The position numbers and the translations under genes were made by a program. Positions 1 to 12,800 of a DNA stretch of 64,000 nt are shown piece after piece. The stretch comes from Pisaster brevispinus. Lineage: Eukaryota > Echinodermata > Asteroidea > Forcipulatida > Asteriidae. The notes below the pieces were generated by a model. The model was not told where the DNA came from and made no database searches. It worked only from the letters and a program-made list of their open reading frames with translations. The stretch lies in assembly GCA_023634235.1 (NCBI GenBank), contig JAMKCF010000001.1, positions 4,157,140 to 4,221,139 on the forward strand, written 5' to 3'. Position 1 is the stretch's first letter. Each line of letters starts with the position of its first letter.

Positions 1-130
1 CAAAGTAAGTCTTTCTCACCAAAGTAAGTCTTTCTCACCAAAGTAAGTCTTTCTCACCAAAGTAAGTCTTTCTCACCAAAGTAAGTCTTTCTCACCAAAG
101 TAAGTCTTTCTCACCAAAGTAAGTCTTTCT
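1..130. repeat. 19-bp tandem repeat (about 6.8 copies) inside a NUP210 intron
   Basis: Perfect repetition of CAAAGTAAGTCTTTCTCAC. Each unit contains AAAGTAAGT, very close to the consensus 5' splice donor. A single related stretch (cttctcaccaagtaagt) occurs alone at about 3655-3671 in another intron of the same gene. Confidence 0.95.
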
Positions 131-169
131 TGAGTGATAATGCCCTCTTAGGATTACATGTATATTATG

Positions 170-445
170 TAAATGGTGTTTGAAGCTTTGCATGGTGTGG
201 AGGATAAGAGTAACTATAAATATAAATATAAATAGTAAACTTGCGGGTACAACCATGTGTAAAAAAACTCTTTGAGGGAGTGTTGGCTCTGAAAAGAGCC
301 GGTTTGGTCTCGACGAGCAGAGTATACTGTTCGAAACGTCGAGACCAAACCGGCTCTTTTCAGAGCCAACACTCCCTCAAAGAGTTTTTTACACATGGTT
401 GTACCCGCAAGTTTACTATTTATATTTATATTTATAGTTACTCTT
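170..445. mobile_element. Palindromic hammerhead-bearing Penelope-like insertion, 12-bp TSD
   Basis: Direct repeats ATGTATATTATG at 158-169 and 446-457 flank the element. Arms 204-315 and 337-447 are near-perfect inverted copies (one A/T-run length difference). The central loop 316-336 belongs to a hammerhead-like core. The left arm also carries the full family tail (from about 170), whereas the right arm is cut short at 445. Sequence matches the copy at 32820-33005. Confidence 0.8.
312..346 (+). ncRNA. Partial hammerhead-ribozyme-like core
   Basis: Stem II GAGCAG/CTGTTC (loop AGTATA), then GAA at 333-335 and ACGTC with predicted cleavage after C340. The upstream CTGANGA half is missing, replaced by the inverted arm ending at 311. 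Confidence 0.5.
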
Positions 446-626
446 ATGTATATTATGGGTTGTACGATTGATGACACTTGTTGAATACATCAAATAGATC
501 AGACATGTACGACCTTGGCACTGAAAGAGTTAACAATACCGTTTTCATGCTGTTAGTCTTGAAACATTATTTATAGTTAAGTATTTGATCACAAAGATTT
601 GTCGTCTTCTTTTTATCTCTCCCAAG

Positions 627-806
627 GTGCGGAGTACCGGTGGACCTCAGCCACAGTCCCAGATTGAGTACAGCATCGGTGACTTTCAGATTGCCAACAT
701 TGCAACCAGCGGAGTTCTCAAGGCATTGGCCCTCGGTCATAGCCGGGTGACAGGTAAAGCCATCGGCTATGACCAGGAGACTGGATCACCTGTCGTGTAC
801 TCACAG
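627..806 (+). CDS. NUP210: NUP210 exon (first in window)
   Basis: Pyrimidine tract plus AAG acceptor before 627 and CAG/gtaagt donor after 806; 60 codons, phase 0 at both ends. Encodes fragment residues 1-60, including EYSIGDFQIANIATSGVLKA. The preceding exon is outside the window. Confidence 0.9.
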
Positions 807-3800
807 GTAAGTCATCAGCCACTCATTTATATTTGAGACCTACGGCATCGGGCGTTGCGCTGAAGGCTACTAAATGTTATTTGTAGTTTATTAATAGAGA
901 CAAAACACACTTGTTTACAAACTTGTAATCATCGGTCATGTTCAAAGCTATCAACAAAAGAGCACACGCCAATATGGCTGCCCACCTGGAAACTGCCTAG
1001 TAGCCAACAAAAGAGGGCTGTAGATCAATTATCGTAACAGTAAACTGTTTGTTTAACTTTCCCCAAGGAAGTTTAAGTTGCCCAAACAAAGATATTGACA
1101 AATAGGGAGACCGCTCAGCTGGTAGAGTGTTGGCACGTTAAACTGTAGGTCATTGGTTCTAATCCCGCTCTAGTCATTTTTTTCTTTGTTCAGCTTCAAA
1201 TAATTTAAAATTTGCTCAGTCAGTTTCCCCTGTGGTTTTTGATTTTAATTTTAACTTGATATTTAAAACAAATAAATAAACAAACTAATAGACAAATAAC
1301 TACACAAATAAAAAGAACTTTCTCCATCTCTCCACAGGATATCATTGATGTTTACGTAGTCCGCCTAAATGGCATCAAGATCCATGCCCCTCTCCTGCGC
1401 TTACAGTCCAACACCGAGATGCCGGTATACGCCACGGGCACCAACGAACACGAGACACCGTTCACAATCGGTAACGTAATACCAGGGCTGGAGTTTCACT
1501 GGACGGTTACCAACCCTGATGTGGTCAGTGTCGAGCCGGTGTTCCAACGGGTGAGTGATGTCACGAGTGTTCAGTCTTGGCAAGGGGTCTACTGCTCGGG
1601 ACTCAAGTTCTGATGGCGTTTTCATCGGAGTGTGGGTTCGCAAACTCGGTCATGTCACGTGTACATGTATCCTTGAGCAAAACACTTAAGCAATAGACCT
1701 TATGCACATGAGGTCATTTGAGAAGGGCTAGAGGTCAAAAGGTGGTTGTTCATTGGCCAATTCTGTGCGCCGCACGTACAAATCTGGCGTTTCAACTGTT
1801 TTGTCATTGGTTTACCTCTAAGATGGTTGCTGGATGACATCAATGCATTAGGTCATTTAGACCTTTTCCCATGAAATATGTAAATTGCACATCACACGTG
1901 CATACTAACACTGTTTATTGGTTGGCAAAATAAGGAAACATCACGCCTTTTTCTATGGGGCTGATGGTGGCGCGTTTGTGCTTCTGCTTAGTGTACATCT
2001 CTTTTTTGTTGCCTACCGAAAGAGTCTGTACGCATTCAATGTAATCAATATATTTTATGGGAAGGGCCAATTATGTTTTTTTATCCTTACCATTCCTGTA
2101 TAATATGTACTTTGAATTAATTTTGTATAGCTTTTTTTTTCTCAAGTTCGAGAATTAAATTTGTATTTATTCATGTGTTTACAGCAAGGTGTGTCAAGTC
2201 AGCCGGAGCATAATGTGGCCATGAGGGTCCACACGCTGAATCCCGGAGAGGCTTCCCTGAAGCTGAGAGCCACGTTTCACCCCGCCACCCCAACCCAGGC
2301 CGTTACCACTAACATGCTGATAGATGAGATCCAGCTTCAGGTAACCTGATTCAATCCCTCTGTATGTGTCATGGCCGAGAGGTTTAGTGCATCGGACTCA
2401 AGTTTCGGTTGCTGAGTCATCAGGATGGTTCGAATCTCAGTCATGACATTTGTGTCCTTGAGCAAGACTCTTAACTATAAATGTTTCTCATCACACAGGG
2501 GTAAATGGGTACCTGTGATGGCAGAGATGATTCTTGTGATTGATTTAGCTTGGTGTGCTACATACTTGGCAGCATAGGCTGTATACTCCCCAGGGAGCTG
2601 AGATGGTTTAAGGAATGAAATAAACGGCCCAGCGTTAACCTGGCTATGCAGCAGTTACAGGTTGAATTTCTTCTGACTGGCACTCCAAACCTATTGACAA
2701 ATTATATTGACAAATTAGAGAGATCGCAAACATAGGGGCTAGATCTTGTACAGTGTAGATAGCTCAGTTGGTAGAGCGCTGGCACGTTAATCCGGATGTT
2801 GCAGGTTCAAGTCGCCCTGTAGTGATTTTGTCTTTGTTCAACCAAAAAGTGCAAAAATAAAAGACAGACTGTAAATAGCCGTACAATCACTGTACACAGG
2901 TTCAAGCTACTTTCCAAGGTTTGTACACAAGCACGACCTCAAATCGCAAGTCAAATTAGCTCTAAGACCTTGCCTCAAGCCTGTGGAGTGCCAATAATTC
3001 AGGTTCAATCAATTTTATTTTGTTCAACTGTTTTAAATGTGTGCAATTATCTCTGAACAGGTGTTTGAGAAGCTCCAGCTTTCCAGCTCCTGCCACGAGG
3101 AGCTGCTGATGACCCCTGATACCCACACCCACATCAAGACCAACCGTGACGGCTCGGCCCGCATGTCCTTCATCGTCTTGTCTACTGACTACGAGCCCCT
3201 GCTGAAAGTAAATGGGCAAGGATTGGTGTCGGCCGGTGCCAGGACCGGTCAGGCATCGGTGCAGGTCACTGCCTATGAGAGCTTCGGAATCAACCAGACG
3301 CTGGTCTTGTTGGTCAAGGTGGGTTCTTGTAAATTGTGCCACTAACTTGAACTTCAACTAGTGGTTAAGAAACCTGGTGAAGAGTGCAAGAATCGGGGAA
3401 TGTTCTACAGGACTCAGAAAGCACTGACTATGCATCAAATCCATCCACGTTTAGCAAAGTGACAGAGGGTACCAACTGCATCTCTGGCCGCAGTATTTGA
3501 AAAGGGACACCAACCTTTAGAAATCTGGAGAAACGATTCATGCATGAATTGTTCCTTAGATTCGAATGTTTTTGTGTGGAAAAATTACCCAAACCATATT
3601 ACTTTGAGGGGACTCCTTTCCCGAAATAGTTTATACTATCAACAGCTGCAGTGCTTCTCACCAAGTAAGTTTTTATGGATAATTTAAGTAGTTACAATTT
3701 ACGACTCTACCTTGAATAGAGCTTTATCTCCTTGTACCTGTAGGTGAAGCCAGTGTCCTACATAGCTATCTACTCCATCACCAATCTACTCACCACAAGA

Positions 3801-6800
3801 ACCGACAAACTGACAGTGTTCCCAGTTGGCATGACGTTGTCTTTTGCGGTCGCTTTCTATGACAACTTCGGCGATAGATTCGAAGCTACGAACACAGTTC
3901 TGCAACACAGAATCAGCAGGTATTAAACACCACACAGATCGTTGTCAATGGGAGACTTTTGTGGACACTAGGTGGCAGCAGACTTACAAGGTCAATCCAT
4001 TGATCTCTGAATTGTGCCCATGCACAGAACTAAGTAAACAATGGAAAGTTACCTGGTAAGTCTGCTGCCACCTAGTGTTCCAAAGTCTCCCAGTGATTGG
4101 TGGAACACGCATCACATGTCATCCTTCATTTTGCCATGTATACTGCTGCGAGGCTCCAAAGTTTAATATAGTAGTCCTATTATATGGATAATTTTGCGAT
4201 GCTTCATAGCGTCATTACCAAAACAATTGTTCTCGCCCGTTATTCCAAACAAGGCAAGGTCATATCACAGCGGACATTTGGTGTCGACCATGTTGTTTAG
4301 AAGGGTTTTGGGAGGAATTTTGTTAGATGACATGCCGTCGATTTCACCAAACTCTTCCTAACTTAGGATTAATCTTAGGACTTAGGACGAGTCCCAGCCT
4401 TGCACTGTAACATGTAAACCTTAAGATTAATCCTAAGTTAGGACTAGTTACTCGTCCTAACTTGAGATAGGATTAATCCTAGCGTTTCGTGAAATCGGCT
4501 GATGGACAAGTTTCTGTGTCTGTCTTGTGTTTATTGTGAACAAATTTCAAATGACAAGGATCTATGTGTGAGTTAAACACAACGGATATTGATTGCATTT
4601 CGTTCTTGCATTGTCACAGATTACAGACCTGCGATTTCTCAAGAGTTTTTCCTGATTTCAGAATTTCCTGAAAATCTCCTTGAGCCTTCATATTTTCTTG
4701 AAAGAAGTAAAGCAGTCGCAACTAGCAGCAAGAAACAGGCCACATTGTGTCAGAACCTACAGGTTTTTTTTTATTATTTTTGTTTTACTTTTTAGATTTG
4801 ACATGTTGCGTCTTCAGGCTGGACCAGACAATGGAACCTTTGTTGCCAGGGCAACCCACGCAGGGAGTACAATATTCAAGGTAATTCTTCTTCACAATCA
4901 CATAACTTTGACTGGGGCGAAGCACTGTCAAACTGTAGTCGTTCTGAATGACTGCAACGGTAGATCTTTTGACTTCCAGCGCGTCCAATTGCTCCTAACT
5001 GTTTCAGACGTTTGAACTTTTCATGTACTTAATTCAACATTTTGGATCGGCGTGACTCTAGAGCGCCTGTCTGCACCAGGTGTTACCTCTTTACCATGTT
5101 TATCCAGACATTTACTAGAATATCAGTTTAATTTTTCTTAAAAGATATTGATTAAGTTTGTGAAATTACTGTTTGTCATTTATTCCACGGCTTTGACCAT
5201 GTTTCTTGTTTAGGTTTGGGATAAGAATAGCCCGTGGATTGAGGACTACGTGAACATCCCCGTTGGCAGCGTGGTAGAGCCCAGTGATGGGTTCACTGTT
5301 GGTGATGTGATATGCTTCAGGTCACCACTATTAACAGGAGAGGGTAGGTGATTTCAGCATAAAAACAGATAAGAGAGATTAGTTACAATAGGTTCTGGTG
5401 TTTCTGATCAGCAGAGTGTGGGTTGGAGTCCCAGTCTTGACACTTTTGTCCGTAGTGCATGTAAAAGAACCCAGTACACTTACTGCTAAGAGAAGGGGTT
5501 GGCCCCACTGTTTTTTGGTTTGGTCGGCTGCAGATTGCCCCACAGCACCTTTTGAACCGTTACACGGTGCTATATAAATATATGGGTTTTGTTCTTCTAA
5601 CATAGCTCCGAATACATTGTAGAAAAACTAATGAGCGCATTGCATTACGGGAAAGCTCCATTAAAGATTTTCTGATTTTCGCCACAAATACTCAGACACT
5701 ATACATGTATGTCCTTTTCACCAGTGAGTGTGTTTACATTGAATTACTTGGGTCATTAAACTTAATGGATGAGCAGTTAATCTGCCTGGGGCAGTCAGCA
5801 GCCCTACTGGTTTGTGCATGATCCAACTATGTCCACTGTTTGTAAAAGGAATTACATGGAATAACAGGTGTTAGTTGTCAGATGAAAAGGATGTTTTATT
5901 CTAGCCTCTTTCTTTAATGGAGCTTTCTGGTAGTTGAGATAACCTCGGGTATGATAAAGCGCTATGTAAGAACTGCGTATTTTTAGTAGTTTTATTATGA
6001 AGTGAAGAAAATGGTTATGCCTGTTGAAATAATTCATGAACCAATCACAAATTCTCTTTCATACAGGTCAGAGAGGATCCTGGAGAACGGCTACAGACTC
6101 TGTGCTGCAATTGGACAGTGCCAGTGGTGTTGCCGTAGCAGCTAGACCGGGGCATACCACACTGAATCATGACATTGCCAATAATCTTGCCACTCATTCT
6201 GAGGTGAGAATCAATGGAGCGCGCTCCCATCACTTGAAATATATTACGAAGACTGCTGTGCTTTTTTTTAATAATATGCCCACACTGTGAACAAGATATT
6301 GCAAAGTGAAAAACAATGTTTAATTTAGTGCTCTTTGTATGCAGAGTGGAGACAAAGTGTGTTCATTGAAATCTCTAAATTTCATACTGCTTCACAAATG
6401 GGTATGACTTGTGATGAGAAATTTATGTTCCTTGTGTCCTTGGGTCAGGGGCAGTAGCCCACATCTAGTAGCTAGATCAAGGTGCTTTTGCAACATTATT
6501 ATCCCTGTTCATCAGGTATACTTTAAGTTCGACCAACCCACAAAATGTCTCCTCTTAGTGGAAAGCATACAACTTCAACCTGCTTTAGTTAGTATGAAGG
6601 CCAAGTTTATTTAACCATTTTCTTGTTTTATCCCTGATGCAAATATTAACATCTATTACAACATTTTCTTGTCGTAAAGCACTGTGGGACGTGTGTGTAA
6701 ATGCACAACTTAAGAACTGTTTAATACTATTATTTTGTTCTTCTTTTTAAATATTTATAATATCTTTTTCTTATTCACTTATTCAGGTGTATGTCTTACC

Positions 6801-9800
6801 AATCAATAAGATAAAGCTTGAGAAAGAGGCTGTTTCCTTTTTCACCACAGTCCCCCGGGAAGGAGGTTATCAGATACCCATTGTGCTCAACTCGCAGTCT
6901 AGTATGAAAGGTATGTATTGACCCAATTCACCCGGGCCCAGTTTCATAAAGCTGCTAAGCACAAAAAGTAGCCAAGCATAATAAAAACATGCTTACCAAA
7001 ACAAGGTTACCAGCCAATATAGCACTCCGCATGTACATATTCTGACTGGTATCCTGCTACTTTTGGCTTAGGAGAAAACTTCTATAAAGCAGCTCTATGA
7101 AATTGTGTTCACACGTCATCACCCATACTAAATCTTGGCTGCGCCATGTTGGTAGTCACTGTGCAGTTCTTATTTTGGGCAGCACATGTGCAGATATGTA
7201 GGTACGCACCACATCTTTGCCTGCAGTTTGATTCCCAAAGTGGCAGACCATGGGCAGACAGTAGCATAGAGCTGCCAACTCTCTCTGATTCTGCAGAAAG
7301 TTCCCTAAAAATTAACAATCTTTCCATGATCCGATGAACAAATCTACCTGATTATGGAAATATTTTCCCCATGATGTTGATTGTTATTCAAAATATCTCT
7401 GATTGTTGTACAAAAACTCCTTGATTGCAAGATGCAAATGTTGGCCCCTCTGGAATCACCATATGATGATAATAATAATAATACAACATTTTTAAAGCCC
7501 CATCTATTTATGACCATATTCCAAGGCACTGGAAAAGGATTCAGAAAAGCAAACCTAACAAGATACTTCAGTACTTAGATAATCAAAGTACATTATACAG
7601 AGGATGTAATTAAGAGCACATTAAAGAGAGATTTGCACATAATCAATGATTTAATTTCGATATAATCAATGCACACTGCCAAAAAGAATGTGTATACAAA
7701 ATAAGCTTTCCACAAGGAACCGTTTTTGGACCACATCTTTAAATCAGAGCTTCTCCCTCCTATCAGGATACAACTGCAGTAGTCTCCTGTCCAGCCTGCA
7801 GATGGAACTCCCATCACCTCCCATAGTGTGCCAGCTCAGCTTCAGAGATCGAGGGTTGAAGGTACAGGCTAGCGAGCTTTTCCACGTATTCGCAGGGTTC
7901 GATGCAGAAATAGGTAAGTTGCAAATGCCCCGCGGGGCTCTTCGGAGCTCTGCTCCCCACCGGTAGGCACGACCAGCACGGTCCGTAACTCCAGGAGATC
8001 CAAACGGACACAACGGGCGAGGGTATGCTGAGGCAGAGGGCCCTCGGGTCGGCAAGGCCTGGGTGCAATGAGAGCCCTCCCAGCGGACGGTAAAGTACGC
8101 AGTTTGAGGCACGCGGAGGCGTTCTTGCTGTTGCAGGCCTGGAATTTTCATATTTGAGAGGGCAAGGCCAGTTTCATTTTGCAAAGGACACTTCCGTTGG
8201 AAAATCCTAAAGTCTATCGGAAACTTGCGAAGGGGCACCAAGGTCAAGACGAGGGGCAACAGAGGCCTCCGTGTAATTCCACGCCTGTGTTGTGCTTTAG
8301 TAATGACACCAAACAAAACTAAATTAAGACTTTCTTATATATTCATGGTTAATTTGCATTTTTGTTGGTAATCGGGTCCCCAATTTCATAGAGCCGCGTA
8401 TGAAGAAAAATTTGCTAAACAGTTTGCTGCCTAGCAAAAATGTGCTGGATGCCAGTAAAAGAATGGTTCATGTTACATGGTATTTTGGCTGGTATTTTTA
8501 ATCTGGTAAGCGTTATGTTGCTGTACTACATAAAGTGCTTAGCCTCTTTTGTGCTTAGGGCCCTTTTTCTGCTTGAAAATAAAAGAATTCTGCTCTCCCC
8601 ATATGTGGCGTATCTTTCTTCTACTGACTAGGGTATTTGCTAGCCCGGCATACAATGTCTAGTAAAAACTGCTACGAGCAAGTACACCCCACTTCTCAAC
8701 TTGTCCTGTGGGCTACTGAAAACTGATGACAAGAGCAGGCTAGTCAAAGCCTTGAGACCAATTAAGAACTCACTCTATGGTCGTGAAGTTAATAACGAGA
8801 AGTCCCTTTCATCCACTAAGCGAAAGTAGTAGTCCCAGCCAATTTCTAACCTCCTGACCAGACTGTAGTTAATAAGCAAGACAATTCTGAAATATACTCC
8901 GCGGCAGTAGAGTAAATAGTAAGACAAGTTTTGAAGAACAAACCTACAAAGCAAAGTAGATATACTTATGGTGTTATCGCAAACCGAATATGCAATGATG
9001 CCTCACCATGCGACGCCTCAAAACCCACAAACATATAATTAATGGTATTTTGACTTTCCTGTTTCTCTCTTCTTCAACTTTGTTTTGTCCAGGTGGCTAT
9101 TTCTGTGGCATTTCCCAGCTCGAATCACGGCATACCCCCAGCTACCTAGCGACCCTCAAGGCTGACCTTACCCTGTCAGTGGTCACTCGCAACATCCAGG
9201 GTCAGCAAGAGGTCAGATCAGATGTCGCGACCTTTGACTTCCACCCGCCTGCTCATATACATCCCCTACACCTTTCCCTAAGCCTGGCCCAGAAGGATGC
9301 AACCGTTATTGTGGAAGGGGTAGATGCAACGCTAAAAGCAATGAGGGTGAGTTGTAATAAAAATGTTTAAAGGGGTTGTGTCGTCATGATCAAAGCATGG
9401 AATAATGGAATGCACATGGAATAATGAACACTTACCCAGTTACTGCACGCTCGCCCTCCCTTTGTAACATATCCTGACATTACAGGAAAGCTCCATTATA
9501 GAATTTCCGAGTTTTGACCGTAAAACATTATTCATTGTTTCACCAGTTAGGTGTGTTTACACTGAATTACTTGGGTCAATAAACTTAATGGATGAGCTGT
9601 TAGTCTGCCTGGGGCAGTCAGCAGCCCTACTGGTTTGTGCATGATCCAATTATGTCCACTGTTTGGAAAAGGAATTACATGGAGATAACAGGCTTGAGCT
9701 GTCAGATGAAAAGGATGTTTGATTTGAGGTTCTTTCTTTAATTGAGCTTTCCTGCATGTTCTGTAATGCATTCGTTCGCGATTCTGTTTCTTCAAATACT

Positions 9801-12800
9801 TTAGTTTAACAGAGTTAAGGAATTATAGCACATTGTTGGGAAAGTAAAATCTAGACATGAATTATATGACAGTAAAAAAAAATTAAAAAATCAACATTTG
9901 TCTCGTATTGTGGGAGGAATTTGCCGTGTGAAATTTTGTGTTAAAATTTAGCATCTAAAGAATTTTCATCAGTTGTTTTTGCACATTTTGCTACATAATA
10001 ATAGTACTAATAATTAAAAGCATTTATAAAGTGCTTTTACAAGGGAGATAAAAGCGCTGAGCAAGAATATAACAAAAATAGAGTGTTGTGAATAAGGAGA
10101 TGTTTAAGACGCTTCCTGAAAATATTGAGAGACCGAGGGTTCCTGATGCTGCTGCTTTAATAGCCTACTTTACTTATGTCACTGTGTGACTGAATGTAAT
10201 GTTAAACTATACTTGAAGTCTGTAATGTGCAAGGACAATGAGGAAATAAATGTTAATAATAATATTATAAACAAGTTGGCAGTTGAACGTGAAAGTAGTC
10301 CCTGTGGTGGTTGGAGCACTTGGCACCATTCCGAAAGCACTGAGGAAACTTCTAGATGAAAATGGTGCTCCATAAATTGGGCTTAGAGAAAGGGTTTGGG
10401 GCCAGCTATTGAGAAAGACCTACTGTTGAGGGATTTGGAACTTAAAGAGATTGCAAGAAGAAATGTGTCATTAGACGATCCGAGTCCCGCCCTGCCCAGT
10501 AGAAACAAAGCGTGAAGATCATACTATTTGCCCTCGTTTGAGTTTATAAATTAATTTTACATGTGTGCTTCCTGCTTTCAGGTGTCAGTCGCTGATAGCT
10601 CTCTGATTGAAGTGGCCAAACACTACAGCATCAATGCCAATACCCTTCACTATCCCGTCCGCCTGGCAGACTCAGCATCCCGACAGTACGGCTCAGTAGT
10701 CATGACGACCGAGATCGAGTTCTACGACAGCCTGACCGGCCAGAAGCAAGTGATTCCCGTTGGGGTCAACATGGTTCCGTTGGCAGGGCAAGCAAAAGCA
10801 CACGGTAAATAAATAATAAAGACACTCTGACAATGTACAGATCTCGATCTGGCTTCTCATTCTCAGAATAATTTAGATTTTATTTTAATGAGAGATCGCC
10901 TAATATATAAGGCCAGACGGCCACTTCAAGGTCAGGGCTATACATGTACTTACCTGATTTGGTCTATCGACCAAAATCAACTGTCAACAGGGGCATGTTG
11001 CCACCTACTCCTGGGACTGAAACAGGGTTACCCCCTTCACAGTCTGTAAGGATGTAGGCATGGGTATCATCCACAGGTAGCCTGGCTGGTAGAGTAGAAT
11101 GCAATACCTTACCAACTTTCTACGAAGTAATCATGGTCAAGTGCCTAGCTCAAGGACACAAGTGTCAATACTGGGATGAACCCACACTCTGCTGCTGACA
11201 ACACCAGAGCTTGGGTCTGGTAAACTAGTCCGCTCGGCCAGGACATGCCAAGATGAGATCAGTGGTCAAGCATTAAAACATCTGTCCCATATCCAACTTG
11301 ACCCTCAACCTTGTTGGATATGTAGGATTTGACACTTTGCATGGTGGGAGTACAATTTAGGTGGTGACACCACGTGTACAATCTCTTTTGAGTAGCGGTG
11401 GTTTTGAGAAGAACTGGTAGATACTGTATAATTATTGTTAAATGATAATTGATATTGTGTAAGTATTTTAATAGCCTACTTCACCATAATTATGTCACTG
11501 GGTGACTGAATATAAAGTTAAACTATACTTAAAGTCTGTAATGTGCAAGGACAATGATGAAATAAATAAAGTAACAAGTTGGCAGGTGAATGTGAAAGTA
11601 GTCCCTGTGGTGGTTGGAGCACTTGGCACCATTCCGAAAGCACTGAGGAAACTTATAGATGAAATAGGGACAAATGTGAGGGTAGAACTATTACAGAAGG
11701 CGGCGCTTTTGGGAACAGCGAGGATTCTGAGAAAGACCCTTGAGATCTAAGGCTACGGGACGTAGCCCGACTCGAGGAGTTACCGGCACAAAAGAAAATG
11801 TGACCTTTCTTTTGCATGCTGTGATAGAATTCCACTCTTGGTTGTGTGATGGATATTATTATCTTCAAGCAGATTTGAATCCTGGATTCTGATGAGTAGA
11901 TCCATATCAATAAGGAGTGGGATTTAAACTTATATCGCATTGCCCATATCACACCCTGTGTATTGCCTTGTTCAAACTCTGCGTATCCTTCGGCCTCGTT
12001 GGATATGGGACGCAGAAGCGCTATAACTTCTCAGTATCTCACTCGCGCTTAAGTGATGATTTTTTCTTTTTTTTCCATATCTTCAAAGCATCAAAAGCTC
12101 TTTTTCCATTTGTCCAAGCTGTGTTTTGCATTGATGATGTAGTTCGCGAGGTCTATGGAGCTGCATGGTACAATGTAGGTTTAGTGGTGAGCATTTGAGG
12201 CAGTGATCCATGGTGTGGTCTGCTTCTCTACACTAACACGGCCCAATGTCATAGAGCTGCTTAAGCACAATAAAATGTTGCTTACCATGTCAAGTGTACA
12301 ATTTGTGACTGGTATCCTGCTCATATCTGCTTAGCAGGAAATTCTTAAGCATTATTTTCTGCTGAAGCAGCTCTCTGAAATAGGGCCCAGATGATAGGGC
12401 GGGTCTTGCAGTCAGTGTGCAGAGGTCAGCAAAGTGCTTCCTGCTAGGGCCAGTCTTGTACCCCCATTGGGCTGATTCAGCTTTGGATCTACCAGTTTTT
12501 GTCCTCAGGCGATTGTGTGATAACTAATAGTGCATCTTTGTTGGTTTTACAGAACCTCAGCTGACAGGATGGGCCCGGGTTCTTCAGGTTATCTTCAGCA
12601 GTTATCCCTACTGGATTCTACTCCTGATAGTCATTCTAGCCATCGCTGGTATCGTTCTTATATGTAAGTCATCTTCAGAGTGGCCATTCATATCCTAAAT
12701 GGGTGGAAAATATTCAAGCGATACCCCAAATGCAGGCATGCAACTCTTCCGCGTTTCCGCGGATTTCCGCGTTTTTTTAAAATGATCAGCGCTAAAAAAA

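Noticed and set aside
1..130. Possible CRISPR-like array
   Set aside because: Units are contiguous with no spacers, in a eukaryotic intron.
2962..3357. 131-residue minus-strand ORF
   Set aside because: Antisense shadow of a NUP210 exon.
7744..8316. 190-residue minus-strand ORF
   Set aside because: It lies antisense to a NUP210 exon and a GC-rich repeat; no recognisable domain.
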